The notes under the pieces were generated by a model. The model had not been told where the DNA came from and did not search any database. It saw nothing but the letters and a program-made list of their open reading frames with translations. Below are positions 55,605 through 64,000 of a stretch of DNA of 64,000 bases, piece after piece. Where the stretch lies: contig NZ_CP019510.1 in the NCBI RefSeq assembly GCF_002002885.1, positions 2,914,001 through 2,978,000 on the forward strand. Direction: 5' to 3'. This stretch comes from Janthinobacterium sp. LM6 (lineage in GTDB: Bacteria; Pseudomonadota; Gammaproteobacteria; Burkholderiales; Burkholderiaceae_D). Made by a program: the position numbers and the translations under genes. Each line of letters opens with the position of its first letter. Within the stretch, counting starts at the first letter, position 1.

Positions 55605-57377
55605 ATGCACCCGCGCTTGACGCCATGGTGCGGTGTATTTTTGTTTAGTGGCACCTTGTGTGCCGCCGTGTCCGCGCAGACCCGTCCTGAAATCGCGCCG
55701 CCCCTTCTCAACCCGCCTGGCGCCAGTCAGCGCGACGATGCCAGCCAAGAACTTATCCGCCAGCAAGAACGTGAGCGCCTCCTGCGCCAGCAGCAGGAAC
55801 GCACGCCCGACGTGCGCCTGCTCGAGGCGCCCGCGGCCGCCTCCGCCAACCGCCTGCCCGCAGGCGAATCGCCATGCTTTACGATTGACCAGCTGGTGTT
55901 GCGTGGCGAGGACGCCGCGCAATTCCAGTGGGCGCTGGCCGCCGCCGGGCGCGACGACCTGGGTGCGCCGGACTCTGCGCTGGGGCGCTGCCTGGGCACG
56001 CAGGCCATCAATGTGCTGATGGGGCGGCTGCAGAACGCCATCATCGCGCGCGGCTATGTCACGACGCGCGTGCTGGCCGAACCGCAGGATTTGAGCAAGG
56101 GGACGCTGGCCTTGAGCCTGATACCGGGGCGCATCCGCCAGATCGGCTTTGCGCCCGGCACGAATCCCCGCGCCACGTGGTGGAATGCCGTGCCGGCGCG
56201 CCCAGGCGACTTGCTCAATGTGCGCGATACGGAACAGGCGCTGGAAAACTTCAAGCGCGTGCCGACGGCCGAGGCCGATATCCAGATCATGCCGGCCGAG
56301 GGCGGCAATGCGAAACCGGGCGAGAGCGACCTGCAGATCCAGTGGAAGCAGGGCTTGCCGTTTCGCCTGGCGCTGGGCCTCGACGATGGCGGTTCGCGCT
56401 CGACGGGCAAGCTGCAGGGCAGCGTGACCCTGTCGTACGACCACTGGCTGACCCTGAACGACCTGTTTTACCTGAGCCTGAACCAGAACGTCGACGGCGA
56501 CCGCGACGGTCCGCGCGGCACGGCCGGCATGGTGGCGCATTATTCGATTCCCTACGCCTACTGGCTGCTGGCCTTCACGGTCAGCGACAGCCATTACCAC
56601 CAGTCCGTAGCCGGCATCAGCCAGGACTACAACTACAGCGGCGCCAGCCAGAATCGCGAAGTGAAACTGTCGCGTCTGGTGTACCGCGACGCCTCGCGCA
56701 AGACGACGGTGTCGCTACGGGGCTGGCAGCGTTCCGCGCAAAACTTTATCGATGATACGGAAGTGGAAGTGCAGCGCCGCCGCATGGCCGGCTGGGAACT
56801 GGGCCTTGGCCACCGCGAATTCCTGGGGCAAGCCACCCTGGACCTGAACCTGCAATACCGGCGCGGCACGGGCGCGATGGATGCGCTGGCCGCGCCCGAG
56901 GAAGCGTTTGGCGAGGGCACGTCGCGGTTCAAGCTCATCCTGGCCGACGCGGCCGTGTCGGCGCCGTTCACACTGGCTGGCCAGCCGTTGCACTACACGG
57001 GCAGCTGGCGCACGCAGCACAACCGCACGCCGCTGGTGCCGCAAGACCGCTTCGCCATCGGCGGGCGCTATACGGTGCGCGGCTACGACGGCGAAAGCAG
57101 CCTGTCGGCCGAACGGGGTTGGCTGCTGCGTAACGAAATCGGCGTGCCGCTGGGTCGCAGCGGCCAGCAAGCGTATGCGGGACTCGATCATGGCGAGGTA
57201 TCGGGGCCATCCGCGGAATGGCTGATCGCGCGCCGCCTGACGGGCGGTTTCGTCGGCTTGCGGGGGCAATGGCTGGGCGTGCAGTACGACGCCTTTGTCG
57301 GCTGGCCCGTGCATAAACCTGAACTCTTCCGCACGGCCAGGCATACGGCCGGCTTCCGCCTGAACGCCAGTTATTGA
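55605..57377 (+). CDS. Two-partner secretion transporter TpsB (ShlB/FhaC/HecB family)
   Basis: 590 residues: signal peptide (first about 25 residues, ending AAVSAQ), a Gln/Arg/Glu-rich helix (about 45-70), POTRA domain (about 85-180, FTIDQLVLRGEDAAQFQ ... LAEPQDLSKGTLALSLIPG), and a 16-strand Omp85 barrel with VRGYDGESSLSAERGWLLRNEI. It exports the TpsA protein encoded next across the outer membrane. Length is normal for the family. Confidence 0.95.
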   Translation: MHPRLTPWCGVFLFSGTLCAAVSAQTRPEIAPPLLNPPGASQRDDASQELIRQQERERLLRQQQERTPDVRLLEAPAAASANRLPAGESPCFTIDQLVLRGEDAAQFQWALAAAGRDDLGAPDSALGRCLGTQAINVLMGRLQNAIIARGYVTTRVLAEPQDLSKGTLALSLIPGRIRQIGFAPGTNPRATWWNAVPARPGDLLNVRDTEQALENFKRVPTAEADIQIMPAEGGNAKPGESDLQIQWKQGLPFRLALGLDDGGSRSTGKLQGSVTLSYDHWLTLNDLFYLSLNQNVDGDRDGPRGTAGMVAHYSIPYAYWLLAFTVSDSHYHQSVAGISQDYNYSGASQNREVKLSRLVYRDASRKTTVSLRGWQRSAQNFIDDTEVEVQRRRMAGWELGLGHREFLGQATLDLNLQYRRGTGAMDALAAPEEAFGEGTSRFKLILADAAVSAPFTLAGQPLHYTGSWRTQHNRTPLVPQDRFAIGGRYTVRGYDGESSLSAERGWLLRNEIGVPLGRSGQQAYAGLDHGEVSGPSAEWLIARRLTGGFVGLRGQWLGVQYDAFVGWPVHKPELFRTARHTAGFRLNASY

Positions 57378-57480
57378 TATTTAGCAATGTAGTTACGTAG
57401 TTTTAAAGAATTAAGTCACTAAACGCAGCCATCCGCCAGACGTTTTCCTTTCCCTGTATTTGGCCGCTATTAGGACTTTC

Positions 57481-60400
57481 ATGAACAAGAACCTGTACCG
57501 CATCATCTTCAACAAACGCCGTGGCCAATTGATGGTCGTCGCCGAAAATGCCTCTTCGCAAGGCAAGGCTGCCAAGGGGGAGGGCGGCCTGGACAGCGGC
57601 GTGTTTGGCGGTGATGGCGGTGGCGGGGTCAATGCCAAATTGCGGCCGCTGGCCTTGGCGATCTTTGGCGCGCTGGGCATGGTGACCTTTGTGGCGGGGC
57701 CAGCCATGGGACAGATCGTGGCGGACCCGAATGCGCCGGGCCGCCAGCGTCCGACGGTGGTGCAAAGCGCGAATGGCGTGACGCAGGTCAATATCCAGAC
57801 GCCGAGCGCGGCGGGCGTGTCGCGCAATACCTACAGCCAGTTCGACGTGACGGCCAATGGCGCCATCCTGAACAACAGCCGCGGCAACGTGCAGACGCAG
57901 ACGGGCGGCTGGGTGCAGGGCAATCCGTGGCTGGCAGGCGGCAGCGCGCGCGTGATCCTCAACGAAGTCAATTCGGCCAACCCGAGCCAGCTGCGCGGCT
58001 ATGTGGAAGTGGCGGGCCAGCGCGCCGAGGTCGTCATCGCCAACCCGGCCGGCGTGGCCATCGATGGCGGCGGCTTCATCAACGCCAGCCGGGTCACACT
58101 GACGACGGGCACGCCTATCCTCAACGGCGGCAGCCTGGACGGCTACATGGTGCAGCGCGGCGTGGTCAGCATCAATGGAAGGGGACTGGATACGTCGCTG
58201 AGCGATTACACGGCGATCCTGGCGCGCGCCGCGCAGATCAACGGCGGTATCTGGGCGCAGGAACTGAAAGTGGTGACGGGAACTAACCAGATCGATGCGG
58301 CGCATGGCGTGGCGGGCGCCGCGGCTGGCGTGGGGCCGGCCCCGGGGTATGCGCTGGACGTGGCACAGCTGGGCGGCATGTATGCGGGCAAGATCACCCT
58401 GGTCGGCACGGAAGCGGGCCTGGGCGTGCGCAATGCGGGCGTCTTGGCGGCCACGGCCGGCAACCTGGTGCTGCAATCGAATGGCTGGCTGAGCAACAGC
58501 GGCAACATCCAGTCTTCCGGCGCCGGCAGCCAGACCAGCATCGCCGTCGCGGGCGACGTGGCCAACAGCGGCACCGTGTATGCGGGCGGCGACAGCCAGA
58601 TGCAGGCGCAGGGCAATATTGCCAACAGCGGCGTGATCGCGGCCCAGGGCAATGCCAAGGTGCACGCCACGGGTGCGGCGGCGCGCATCGATGCCACTGC
58701 CGGCTCGGTGCTGGCGGCTGGTTTGAATCTGGACAATACCTTGGCTGCCAGCGGCAAGCTGAGCGTTTCTGCTGGCGATACCATTGCCGTGCATGGCACG
58801 GCCGTGGCAGGCGGAGACAGCAGCCTGGCGGCGCGCCAGCTGGACCTTGCTGGCGCGCAAGTTTCGGGCGGGAATGTCAGCCTGGGGGCCAGCGCCGGCG
58901 ACCTCGATGCCAGCCGCGCGCAGGTCACTGCCCGCGACCGCCTGCAACTGGATGCGGCGCAGACCGTGCGCAGCGATGCGGCGCAACTGGTGGGCCAGCA
59001 ATTGGGCGTGAACGCGCACGACCTGTCGAACGTGGGCGGCCAGATCATGCAATTGGGCAATAGTGATCTGGCCATCCGCTTGCCGGGTTCACTGGACAAT
59101 ACGCGCGGCGTCATCGCCACGAATAGCCAGACCTTGCGTCTGCAGGCCGCCGGCCTGAGCAACCAGGACGGAACGATCCAGCATGCGGGCACGGGCGCGC
59201 TGGAGATCGGCGCAGCGCAGATCAACTTGCAGCGCGGCAGCATCCTCAGTAATGGCGCCATGGCGCTGACGGGCGAGCACATCGACCACCGCGATGCGCG
59301 CACGGTGGCGGGGCAGCTCAGTATCGACGCCGCTACCCTGGACAACCGGGGCGGCAGCCTGGCGCAGAGCGGCCAGGGCGACACGCGTGTGCAGGTGCGC
59401 GGCGGGCTGGACAACCGCGGCGGCGCGCTGGAAAGCAATGGCGCGCTGACTGTGCAGGCAAGCAATGTGCAAAACCAGAAAGGCCGTATCGTCTCAAGTA
59501 CGGACCTGGCGCTGTCGACAGGCGCTCTGGACAACACGGAAGCGACCCTGGCGGCGGGCCGTACACTGCGCCTCGACAGTGGCGACGTCGACAATACGCG
59601 CGGCCAGATCCAGGCAGTGGCGGGTGATGCGGCCTTGACGGTCGCAAAGCTGAACAATACGGCCGGCAGCGTATTTGCTGGTGGCAACCTTGCCACGCAG
59701 GCCAGCGAAGTGCTCAACAGCGGCAACCTGTATGCGGCCGGCAGCCAGGCGCTGCAGGTGAGCGGCGCCATCAGCAACAGCGGCGTCATCGCAGCGCAGG
59801 GCGACAACCGCATCGATGCCAGCCGCATCGATAGCACGACCGGCAGCCTGCTGGGTGCAGGCATCCGCGCCGACGGCAGCCTGGCCGGCAACGGCCAGTT
59901 GCAACTGACGGCTGCGCAAGCGATCAGTGCGCACGGTCAGAACCTGGCCGCCGGCAAGACCAGCCTGCACGCTGCCACCATCGACCTGAGCGGCAGCCAG
60001 ACGGGCGGTGCGGCCATCGACTTGAACTCCAAAACTGGCAATGTCGTCACCGATAACGCGCTGGTGACGACCACGGGCCTGCTGTCCGTGACGGCGGCCG
60101 GCAGCAGCCAGGCCCTGTCGAACGTGCGCGGTACCCTGAGCGCGGGGCAATTGGATATCCAGACGGGATCGCTCGACAACCGCGGTGGTACCCTGATCCA
60201 GACGGGCACTGGCGATACGGCATTAACTGGCAGCACCCTGGACAACACGGGCGGACGCATCGCCGTCAACAGCGCCAAGCTGGCGCTGACTGCGGAAACT
60301 GTGACTAACCGCGACGGCAGCATCGAACACGCGGGCACGGGCAGCCTGAGCATCGACGCGGTGCGTTTCGATGACGAGCGCGGCAAGGTGACGGGCAATG

Positions 60401-63400
60401 GCCTGGTTGATATCCAGGCGGAAACGGTCGATCACCGTCATGCCGTTACGTCCGGGCAGCAGGTAACAGTGCAGGCCGACAATCTGGACAACCGCGACGG
60501 CACCCTGCAGCAGACGGGGCCAGGACAGATGCGCGTGGACGTGGCGCAGACCCTGAACAACACGCGCGGCAGCATCGCCGGCAATGGCAGCCTGCAGCTG
60601 CAGGCGGGCGTGCTGGACAACAGCAAGGGCCGTATCACGTCCGCCGCCTCGGCGGATATCGCCAGCAAGGGCGCGCTGACCAACACGGACGGCGTGATCG
60701 CGGCCACGCAGGCGCTGCAGTTGACGGGTATCGGGTTTGATAACACGCGTGGTGTATTGCAGGCGGACAATTTACGTCTGGACGCGGCGGCCTTGCAGAA
60801 CCAGCAGGGCACGGTGAGCGCCGGTACGGACCTGACGGCGCGTATCAGCGCAGACTTGAACAATACCGGCCTGCTGTATGCGGGCCGCAACCAGCAACTG
60901 ACGGTTGGGGGATTGCTGAACAACAGCGGCTCAATCGCTTCCGTTGGCAACACCAATATTTCCGCTAATAAAGTGACCAGCAGCGGCTTGCTGGGTGCCG
61001 GCGTGAAAGCCGATGGCAGCCTGGGCACGGCAGGCGATCTCACCATCAACGCCGATGGCATCTTGCAAGCGAGCGGGCAGAACCTGGCGGCGGGCAGCGC
61101 CGTGCTGGCGGGCGACAATGTGGACTTGTCGGGCAGCCAGACGGGGGCAAGCAACATCGCCATCACTGCGCGCAGCGGCGACGTATTGACGAACAAGGCC
61201 GTGATTTCCGCCAGCAATCTGCTGGCCATCACCGCCAACGCGAACAACGCCCAGTCACTGGCGAACAGCCAGGGCCAGTTGGTGGCTGGTCAGTTGCAAC
61301 TGAAACTGTCCAACCTGGACAACTCCAGTGGCGAGATCGTGCAGACGGGCACGGGCGACACCGTCATCACCACAGGCAAGCTGGACAACACGGCTGGCCG
61401 CATCGCCGTCAACAGCGCGAACCTGGCCTTGAACGCCTCCGTCTTGACCAATATCAATGGCAAGCTGGAACACGCGGGCGCCGGCATCCTTGCCATCAAC
61501 GCGGGGCAATTCAACAACCAGTTCGGCAAGATCACGGGCAACGGCAAGCTTGACATCACGGCGACTACCCTGGATCACCGCAACGCCACCACCATCGCCA
61601 ATCAGCTGAGCGTCAACGCCGGCACGCTGGACAATCGGACCGGCAGCCTGGCGCAAACGGGCACAGGTTTGATGAGCCTCAATGCCGCCGGCTCGCTGGA
61701 CAACACGGGCGGCAAGATCGAAGGCAATGGCGATGCACTGGTAAAGGCCGCTACCTTGCTGAACAACAAGGGCCGCCTCGTGACGGCGCAGGATGCCGAA
61801 TTGAATGTGGGTAGCCTGGACAATACGGAAGGGATCGTGGCCGCCGGGCGCAACCTGGCATTGAGCGGTGCTGACATCGACAATACCAAGGGCCAGCTGC
61901 AAGCCGTGGCCGGCAACGCCACCTTGAACGTCGCGAACTTGAACAATGCGGCAGGCAACGTGTTTGCCGGCGGCAATCTGACCACCACGCTCGACGCCTT
62001 GAGCAACACGGGCAGCCTGTATGCGGCTGGGAATCAATCCCTGAGCGCAACAGGTGCCATCGTGAACACGGGCGTCATCGCGGCGCAGGGCAACAACAGC
62101 ATCACGGCAAACAGTCTTGACAGCGGCGCAAGCAGCTTGATCGGCGCGGGTATCCAAGCCGATGGCAAGCTGGGCACGGTTGGCGACCTGGCGATCAGCA
62201 CCGCGCAAGCGCTGGATGCACACGGCCAGATTCTGGCGGCCGGCAATGCCAATCTGACAGGCGCCATGCTCGACATCAGTGGCAGCCAGGCCAGCGCGGC
62301 CAACATCGGCCTGACGGCGACACAGGGCGATGTCAGCACGAACAAGGCCGTGGTGACGACGCCAGGTACATTGAACATCACGAGCAATGCCGCCCTGCAT
62401 AACACGGAAGGCACCTTGCAGGCAGGCCAGTTCGACCTGCATGTGGCAAACCTGGACAACGCCAAGGGTACGTTGCTGCAAACGGGCACGGGTAACACCG
62501 TCATCCAGACGGGCAATCTGGACAACACGGCTGGCCGCATCGCCGTCAACAGCAACAAGTTGACCCTCGATGCGACTACGCTGACGAACCGCGATGGCAA
62601 GATCGAGCATGCGGGAACCGGCATCCTGTCCGTCCAGGCGGGCGTGCTGGACAACAGCAAGGGCCGCATCACGTCGGCTGCTTCGGCAGAAATCCTCAGC
62701 AAGGGCGCGCTGAACAATACGGATGGCGTAATTGCCGCGATTGCCGACTTGCATGTGGGCGGTATTGCACTGGATAACACGCGCGGCGTATTGCAAGCGG
62801 ACAATTTACGTCTGGATGCGGGGACCTTGCTGAACCAGCAGGGTACGCTCAGCGCGGGCACGGACTTGACAGCGAAAGTGAGCGGAGACCTGAACAATGC
62901 CGGCCTGCTGTATGCAGGCCGTGACCAGCAATGGATGGTGGGTGGCTTGCTGAACAACAGCGGCTCAATCGCTTCCGTCAACAACACCCATATTACCGCC
63001 GGCAAAGTCACCAGCAGCGGCTTGCTGGGCGCCGGCGTGAAAGCCGATGGCAGCCTGGGTACGGCAGGCGACTTGACCATCAATGCCGATGGCGTGCTGC
63101 AAGCGAGCGGCCAGAACCTGGCGGCGGGCAGCGCCGTGCTGACGGGCGACAATGTGGACCTGTCGGGCAGCCAGACGGGGGCCGGTAACATCGCGATCAC
63201 CGTGCGCAGCGGTAACGTGCTGGCGAACAAAGCGATGATTTCCGCCAGCAACGTGCTGGCGATCACGGCCAATGCGCATAACGCCCAGTCGCTGGTGAAT
63301 ACCCAGGGCCAGCTGGTAGCCGGCCAGTTGCAGCTGAACGTGGCCAACCTGAACAACGCCAACGGCGAGATCGTGCAGGCGGGCACCGGCGATACCACCA

Positions 63401-64000
63401 TTACCACGGGCAAGCTGGACAACACAGCCGGCCGCATCGCCGTCAACAGCGCGAACCTGGCCCTGAACGCCACGGTATTGACGAACATTAATGGCAAGCT
63501 GGAGCACGCGGGCGCGGGCATCCTGGCCATTAACGCGGGCCAGTTCAACAACCAGCAAGGCAAGATCACAGGCAATGGCAAGCTCGACATCACGGCGGCG
63601 GCCTTCGACCACCGCAATGCCACCACCATCGCCAATCAGCTGACGGTCAACGCAGGCAGCCTCGACAACCGCGCCGGCACCCTGGCGCAAACGGGTACAG
63701 GCTTGATGAGCATCAACAGCACGGGTTTGCTGGACAACACGGGCGGCAAGATCGAAGGCAATGGCGATACGCTGGTGAAAGCGGATACGTTGCTGAACAG
63801 CAAGGGCCGCATCGTGGCGGCGCAGGATGCCGGGTTGAACGTCGGTAGCCTGGACAATACGGAAGGCACCGTGGCCGCCGGGCGCACCCTGGCATTGAGC
63901 GGTGCTGACATCGACAATACCAAGGGCCAATTGCAGGCCGTAGCCGGCAATGCTGCTTTGACAGTCGGTAAATTGAACAATGCAGCCGGCAGCGTGTTTG
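57481..64000 (+). CDS. Giant TpsA filamentous-haemagglutinin-type exoprotein (3' end outside the window)
   Basis: At least 2173 residues with no stop before the window ends. ATG 57481 has AGGA about 8 bases upstream. The extended signal peptide (ESPR) is MNKNLYRIIFNKRRGQLMVVAE and a long hydrophobic core follows (LRPLALAIFGALGMVTFVAG). The TPS export domain covers about residues 85-330, with the NSRG and NPAGVAIDGGG variants of the conserved motifs and the NPWL block. Then about 20-residue FHA repeats of the type LDNTxGxI continue to the end. Function is adhesin or contact-dependent toxin (CdiA-like); the toxin end cannot be seen. Confidence 0.95.
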   Translation, partial: MNKNLYRIIFNKRRGQLMVVAENASSQGKAAKGEGGLDSGVFGGDGGGGVNAKLRPLALAIFGALGMVTFVAGPAMGQIVADPNAPGRQRPTVVQSANGVTQVNIQTPSAAGVSRNTYSQFDVTANGAILNNSRGNVQTQTGGWVQGNPWLAGGSARVILNEVNSANPSQLRGYVEVAGQRAEVVIANPAGVAIDGGGFINASRVTLTTGTPILNGGSLDGYMVQRGVVSINGRGLDTSLSDYTAILARAAQINGGIWAQELKVVTGTNQIDAAHGVAGAAAGVGPAPGYALDVAQLGGMYAGKITLVGTEAGLGVRNAGVLAATAGNLVLQSNGWLSNSGNIQSSGAGSQTSIAVAGDVANSGTVYAGGDSQMQAQGNIANSGVIAAQGNAKVHATGAAARIDATAGSVLAAGLNLDNTLAASGKLSVSAGDTIAVHGTAVAGGDSSLAARQLDLAGAQVSGGNVSLGASAGDLDASRAQVTARDRLQLDAAQTVRSDAAQLVGQQLGVNAHDLSNVGGQIMQLGNSDLAIRLPGSLDNTRGVIATNSQTLRLQAAGLSNQDGTIQHAGTGALEIGAAQINLQRGSILSNGAMALTGEHIDHRDARTVAGQLSIDAATLDNRGGSLAQSGQGDTRVQVRGGLDNRGGALESNGALTVQASNVQNQKGRIVSSTDLALSTGALDNTEATLAAGRTLRLDSGDVDNTRGQIQAVAGDAALTVAKLNNTAGSVFAGGNLATQASEVLNSGNLYAAGSQALQVSGAISNSGVIAAQGDNRIDASRIDSTTGSLLGAGIRADGSLAGNGQLQLTAAQAISAHGQNLAAGKTSLHAATIDLSGSQTGGAAIDLNSKTGNVVTDNALVTTTGLLSVTAAGSSQALSNVRGTLSAGQLDIQTGSLDNRGGTLIQTGTGDTALTGSTLDNTGGRIAVNSAKLALTAETVTNRDGSIEHAGTGSLSIDAVRFDDERGKVTGNGLVDIQAETVDHRHAVTSGQQVTVQADNLDNRDGTLQQTGPGQMRVDVAQTLNNTRGSIAGNGSLQLQAGVLDNSKGRITSAASADIASKGALTNTDGVIAATQALQLTGIGFDNTRGVLQADNLRLDAAALQNQQGTVSAGTDLTARISADLNNTGLLYAGRNQQLTVGGLLNNSGSIASVGNTNISANKVTSSGLLGAGVKADGSLGTAGDLTINADGILQASGQNLAAGSAVLAGDNVDLSGSQTGASNIAITARSGDVLTNKAVISASNLLAITANANNAQSLANSQGQLVAGQLQLKLSNLDNSSGEIVQTGTGDTVITTGKLDNTAGRIAVNSANLALNASVLTNINGKLEHAGAGILAINAGQFNNQFGKITGNGKLDITATTLDHRNATTIANQLSVNAGTLDNRTGSLAQTGTGLMSLNAAGSLDNTGGKIEGNGDALVKAATLLNNKGRLVTAQDAELNVGSLDNTEGIVAAGRNLALSGADIDNTKGQLQAVAGNATLNVANLNNAAGNVFAGGNLTTTLDALSNTGSLYAAGNQSLSATGAIVNTGVIAAQGNNSITANSLDSGASSLIGAGIQADGKLGTVGDLAISTAQALDAHGQILAAGNANLTGAMLDISGSQASAANIGLTATQGDVSTNKAVVTTPGTLNITSNAALHNTEGTLQAGQFDLHVANLDNAKGTLLQTGTGNTVIQTGNLDNTAGRIAVNSNKLTLDATTLTNRDGKIEHAGTGILSVQAGVLDNSKGRITSAASAEILSKGALNNTDGVIAAIADLHVGGIALDNTRGVLQADNLRLDAGTLLNQQGTLSAGTDLTAKVSGDLNNAGLLYAGRDQQWMVGGLLNNSGSIASVNNTHITAGKVTSSGLLGAGVKADGSLGTAGDLTINADGVLQASGQNLAAGSAVLTGDNVDLSGSQTGAGNIAITVRSGNVLANKAMISASNVLAITANAHNAQSLVNTQGQLVAGQLQLNVANLNNANGEIVQAGTGDTTITTGKLDNTAGRIAVNSANLALNATVLTNINGKLEHAGAGILAINAGQFNNQQGKITGNGKLDITAAAFDHRNATTIANQLTVNAGSLDNRAGTLAQTGTGLMSINSTGLLDNTGGKIEGNGDTLVKADTLLNSKGRIVAAQDAGLNVGSLDNTEGTVAAGRTLALSGADIDNTKGQLQAVAGNAALTVGKLNNAAGSVF
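60607..64000 (+). repeat. 2034-bp super-repeat inside the tpsA gene
   Basis: Sequence from about 60607 to 61966 recurs at 62641 to 64000 with a constant offset of 2034 bases (678 codons). Anchor points checked by eye: 60607/62641, 61207/63241, and 61809/63843, all near-identical. The segment between (61967-62640) is related to 59700-60600 but with a different offset (about 2288). It points to recent duplication or gene conversion within the FHA repeats. Confidence 0.85.

Noticed and set aside
57403..63930. Very long minus-strand frames opposite tpsA (for example 58206-59891 and 62034-63635)
   Set aside because: Their products are low-complexity Ala/Val/Leu/Pro strings without family features, and they repeat exactly as the sense repeats do. 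They are shadows of the GC-rich TpsA gene.

Overview
The window looks like a chromosomal segment of a betaproteobacterium, most likely Oxalobacteraceae close to Janthinobacterium or Duganella. This placement is an inference from the GC-rich coding style, the gene orders smc-zipA-ligA and rpsB-tsf-pyrH-frr-uppS-cdsA-dxr-rseP-bamA-skp-lpxD-fabZ-lpxA-lpxB-rnhB, the ppsR/ppsA divergent pair and the short H-NS-family protein. No rRNA or tRNA gene and no CRISPR array was seen.

Layout. (1) 1-2465 is a visibly AT-rich insert with a tightly packed AAA ATPase/PIN-like nuclease pair, the best candidate here for an undescribed (possibly defence) system. (2) 2468-4632 is a Bcr/CflA-type MFS exporter followed by a TetR regulator. 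It stands opposite a 20-aa plus 52-aa micro-operon, with a perfect palindrome between the two arms. (3) 4873-9792 is the gcvT-gcvH-gcvP glycine cleavage operon on the minus strand, under a strong promoter and a tandem glycine riboswitch. (4) 9930-11285 holds a ClpP-like protease with a complete triad and a divergent PAP2-like membrane protein. (5) 11476-19995 is smc-zipA-ligA and galU-def, joined by short overlaps; LigA carries an apparent duplicated HhH module. (6) 20109-25224 (minus) is ycgR-like, rluF, glnD and map. (7) 25452-42604 is the long translation, isoprenoid, phospholipid and outer-membrane biogenesis series, ending in rnhB, a SpoU methyltransferase and a class V aminotransferase. 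(8) 42717-46150 is ppsR and, divergently, ppsA; then dps, nfeD, an SPFH protein and an H-NS-like gene with a long AT-rich upstream region. (9) 49602-54146 is smpB (minus), ratA-rnfH, guaB and guaA. (10) 54147-64000 is accessory DNA next to the guaA 3' end: an IS30-type transposase remnant, an XRE regulator, a short possible RNA gene, and a two-partner secretion locus (TpsB transporter, and a giant repeat-rich TpsA adhesin or toxin that runs off the window).

Genes that work together: rpsB/tsf/pyrH/frr serve translation and UMP supply; uppS/cdsA/dxr serve isoprenoid and phospholipid precursors; rseP/bamA/skp/lpxD/fabZ/lpxA/lpxB build the outer membrane and lipid A; gcvT/H/P cleave glycine; ppsR regulates ppsA post-translationally; guaB/guaA make GMP; tpsB exports tpsA.

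Beyond the genes, the most striking signal is a dispersed 116-142 bp structured element present three times (4731-4872, 36282-36397, 42598-42714). It has conserved sequence blocks and stems that change in a compensating way between copies. The TpsA gene also contains a long super-repeat with a constant 2034-bp offset.
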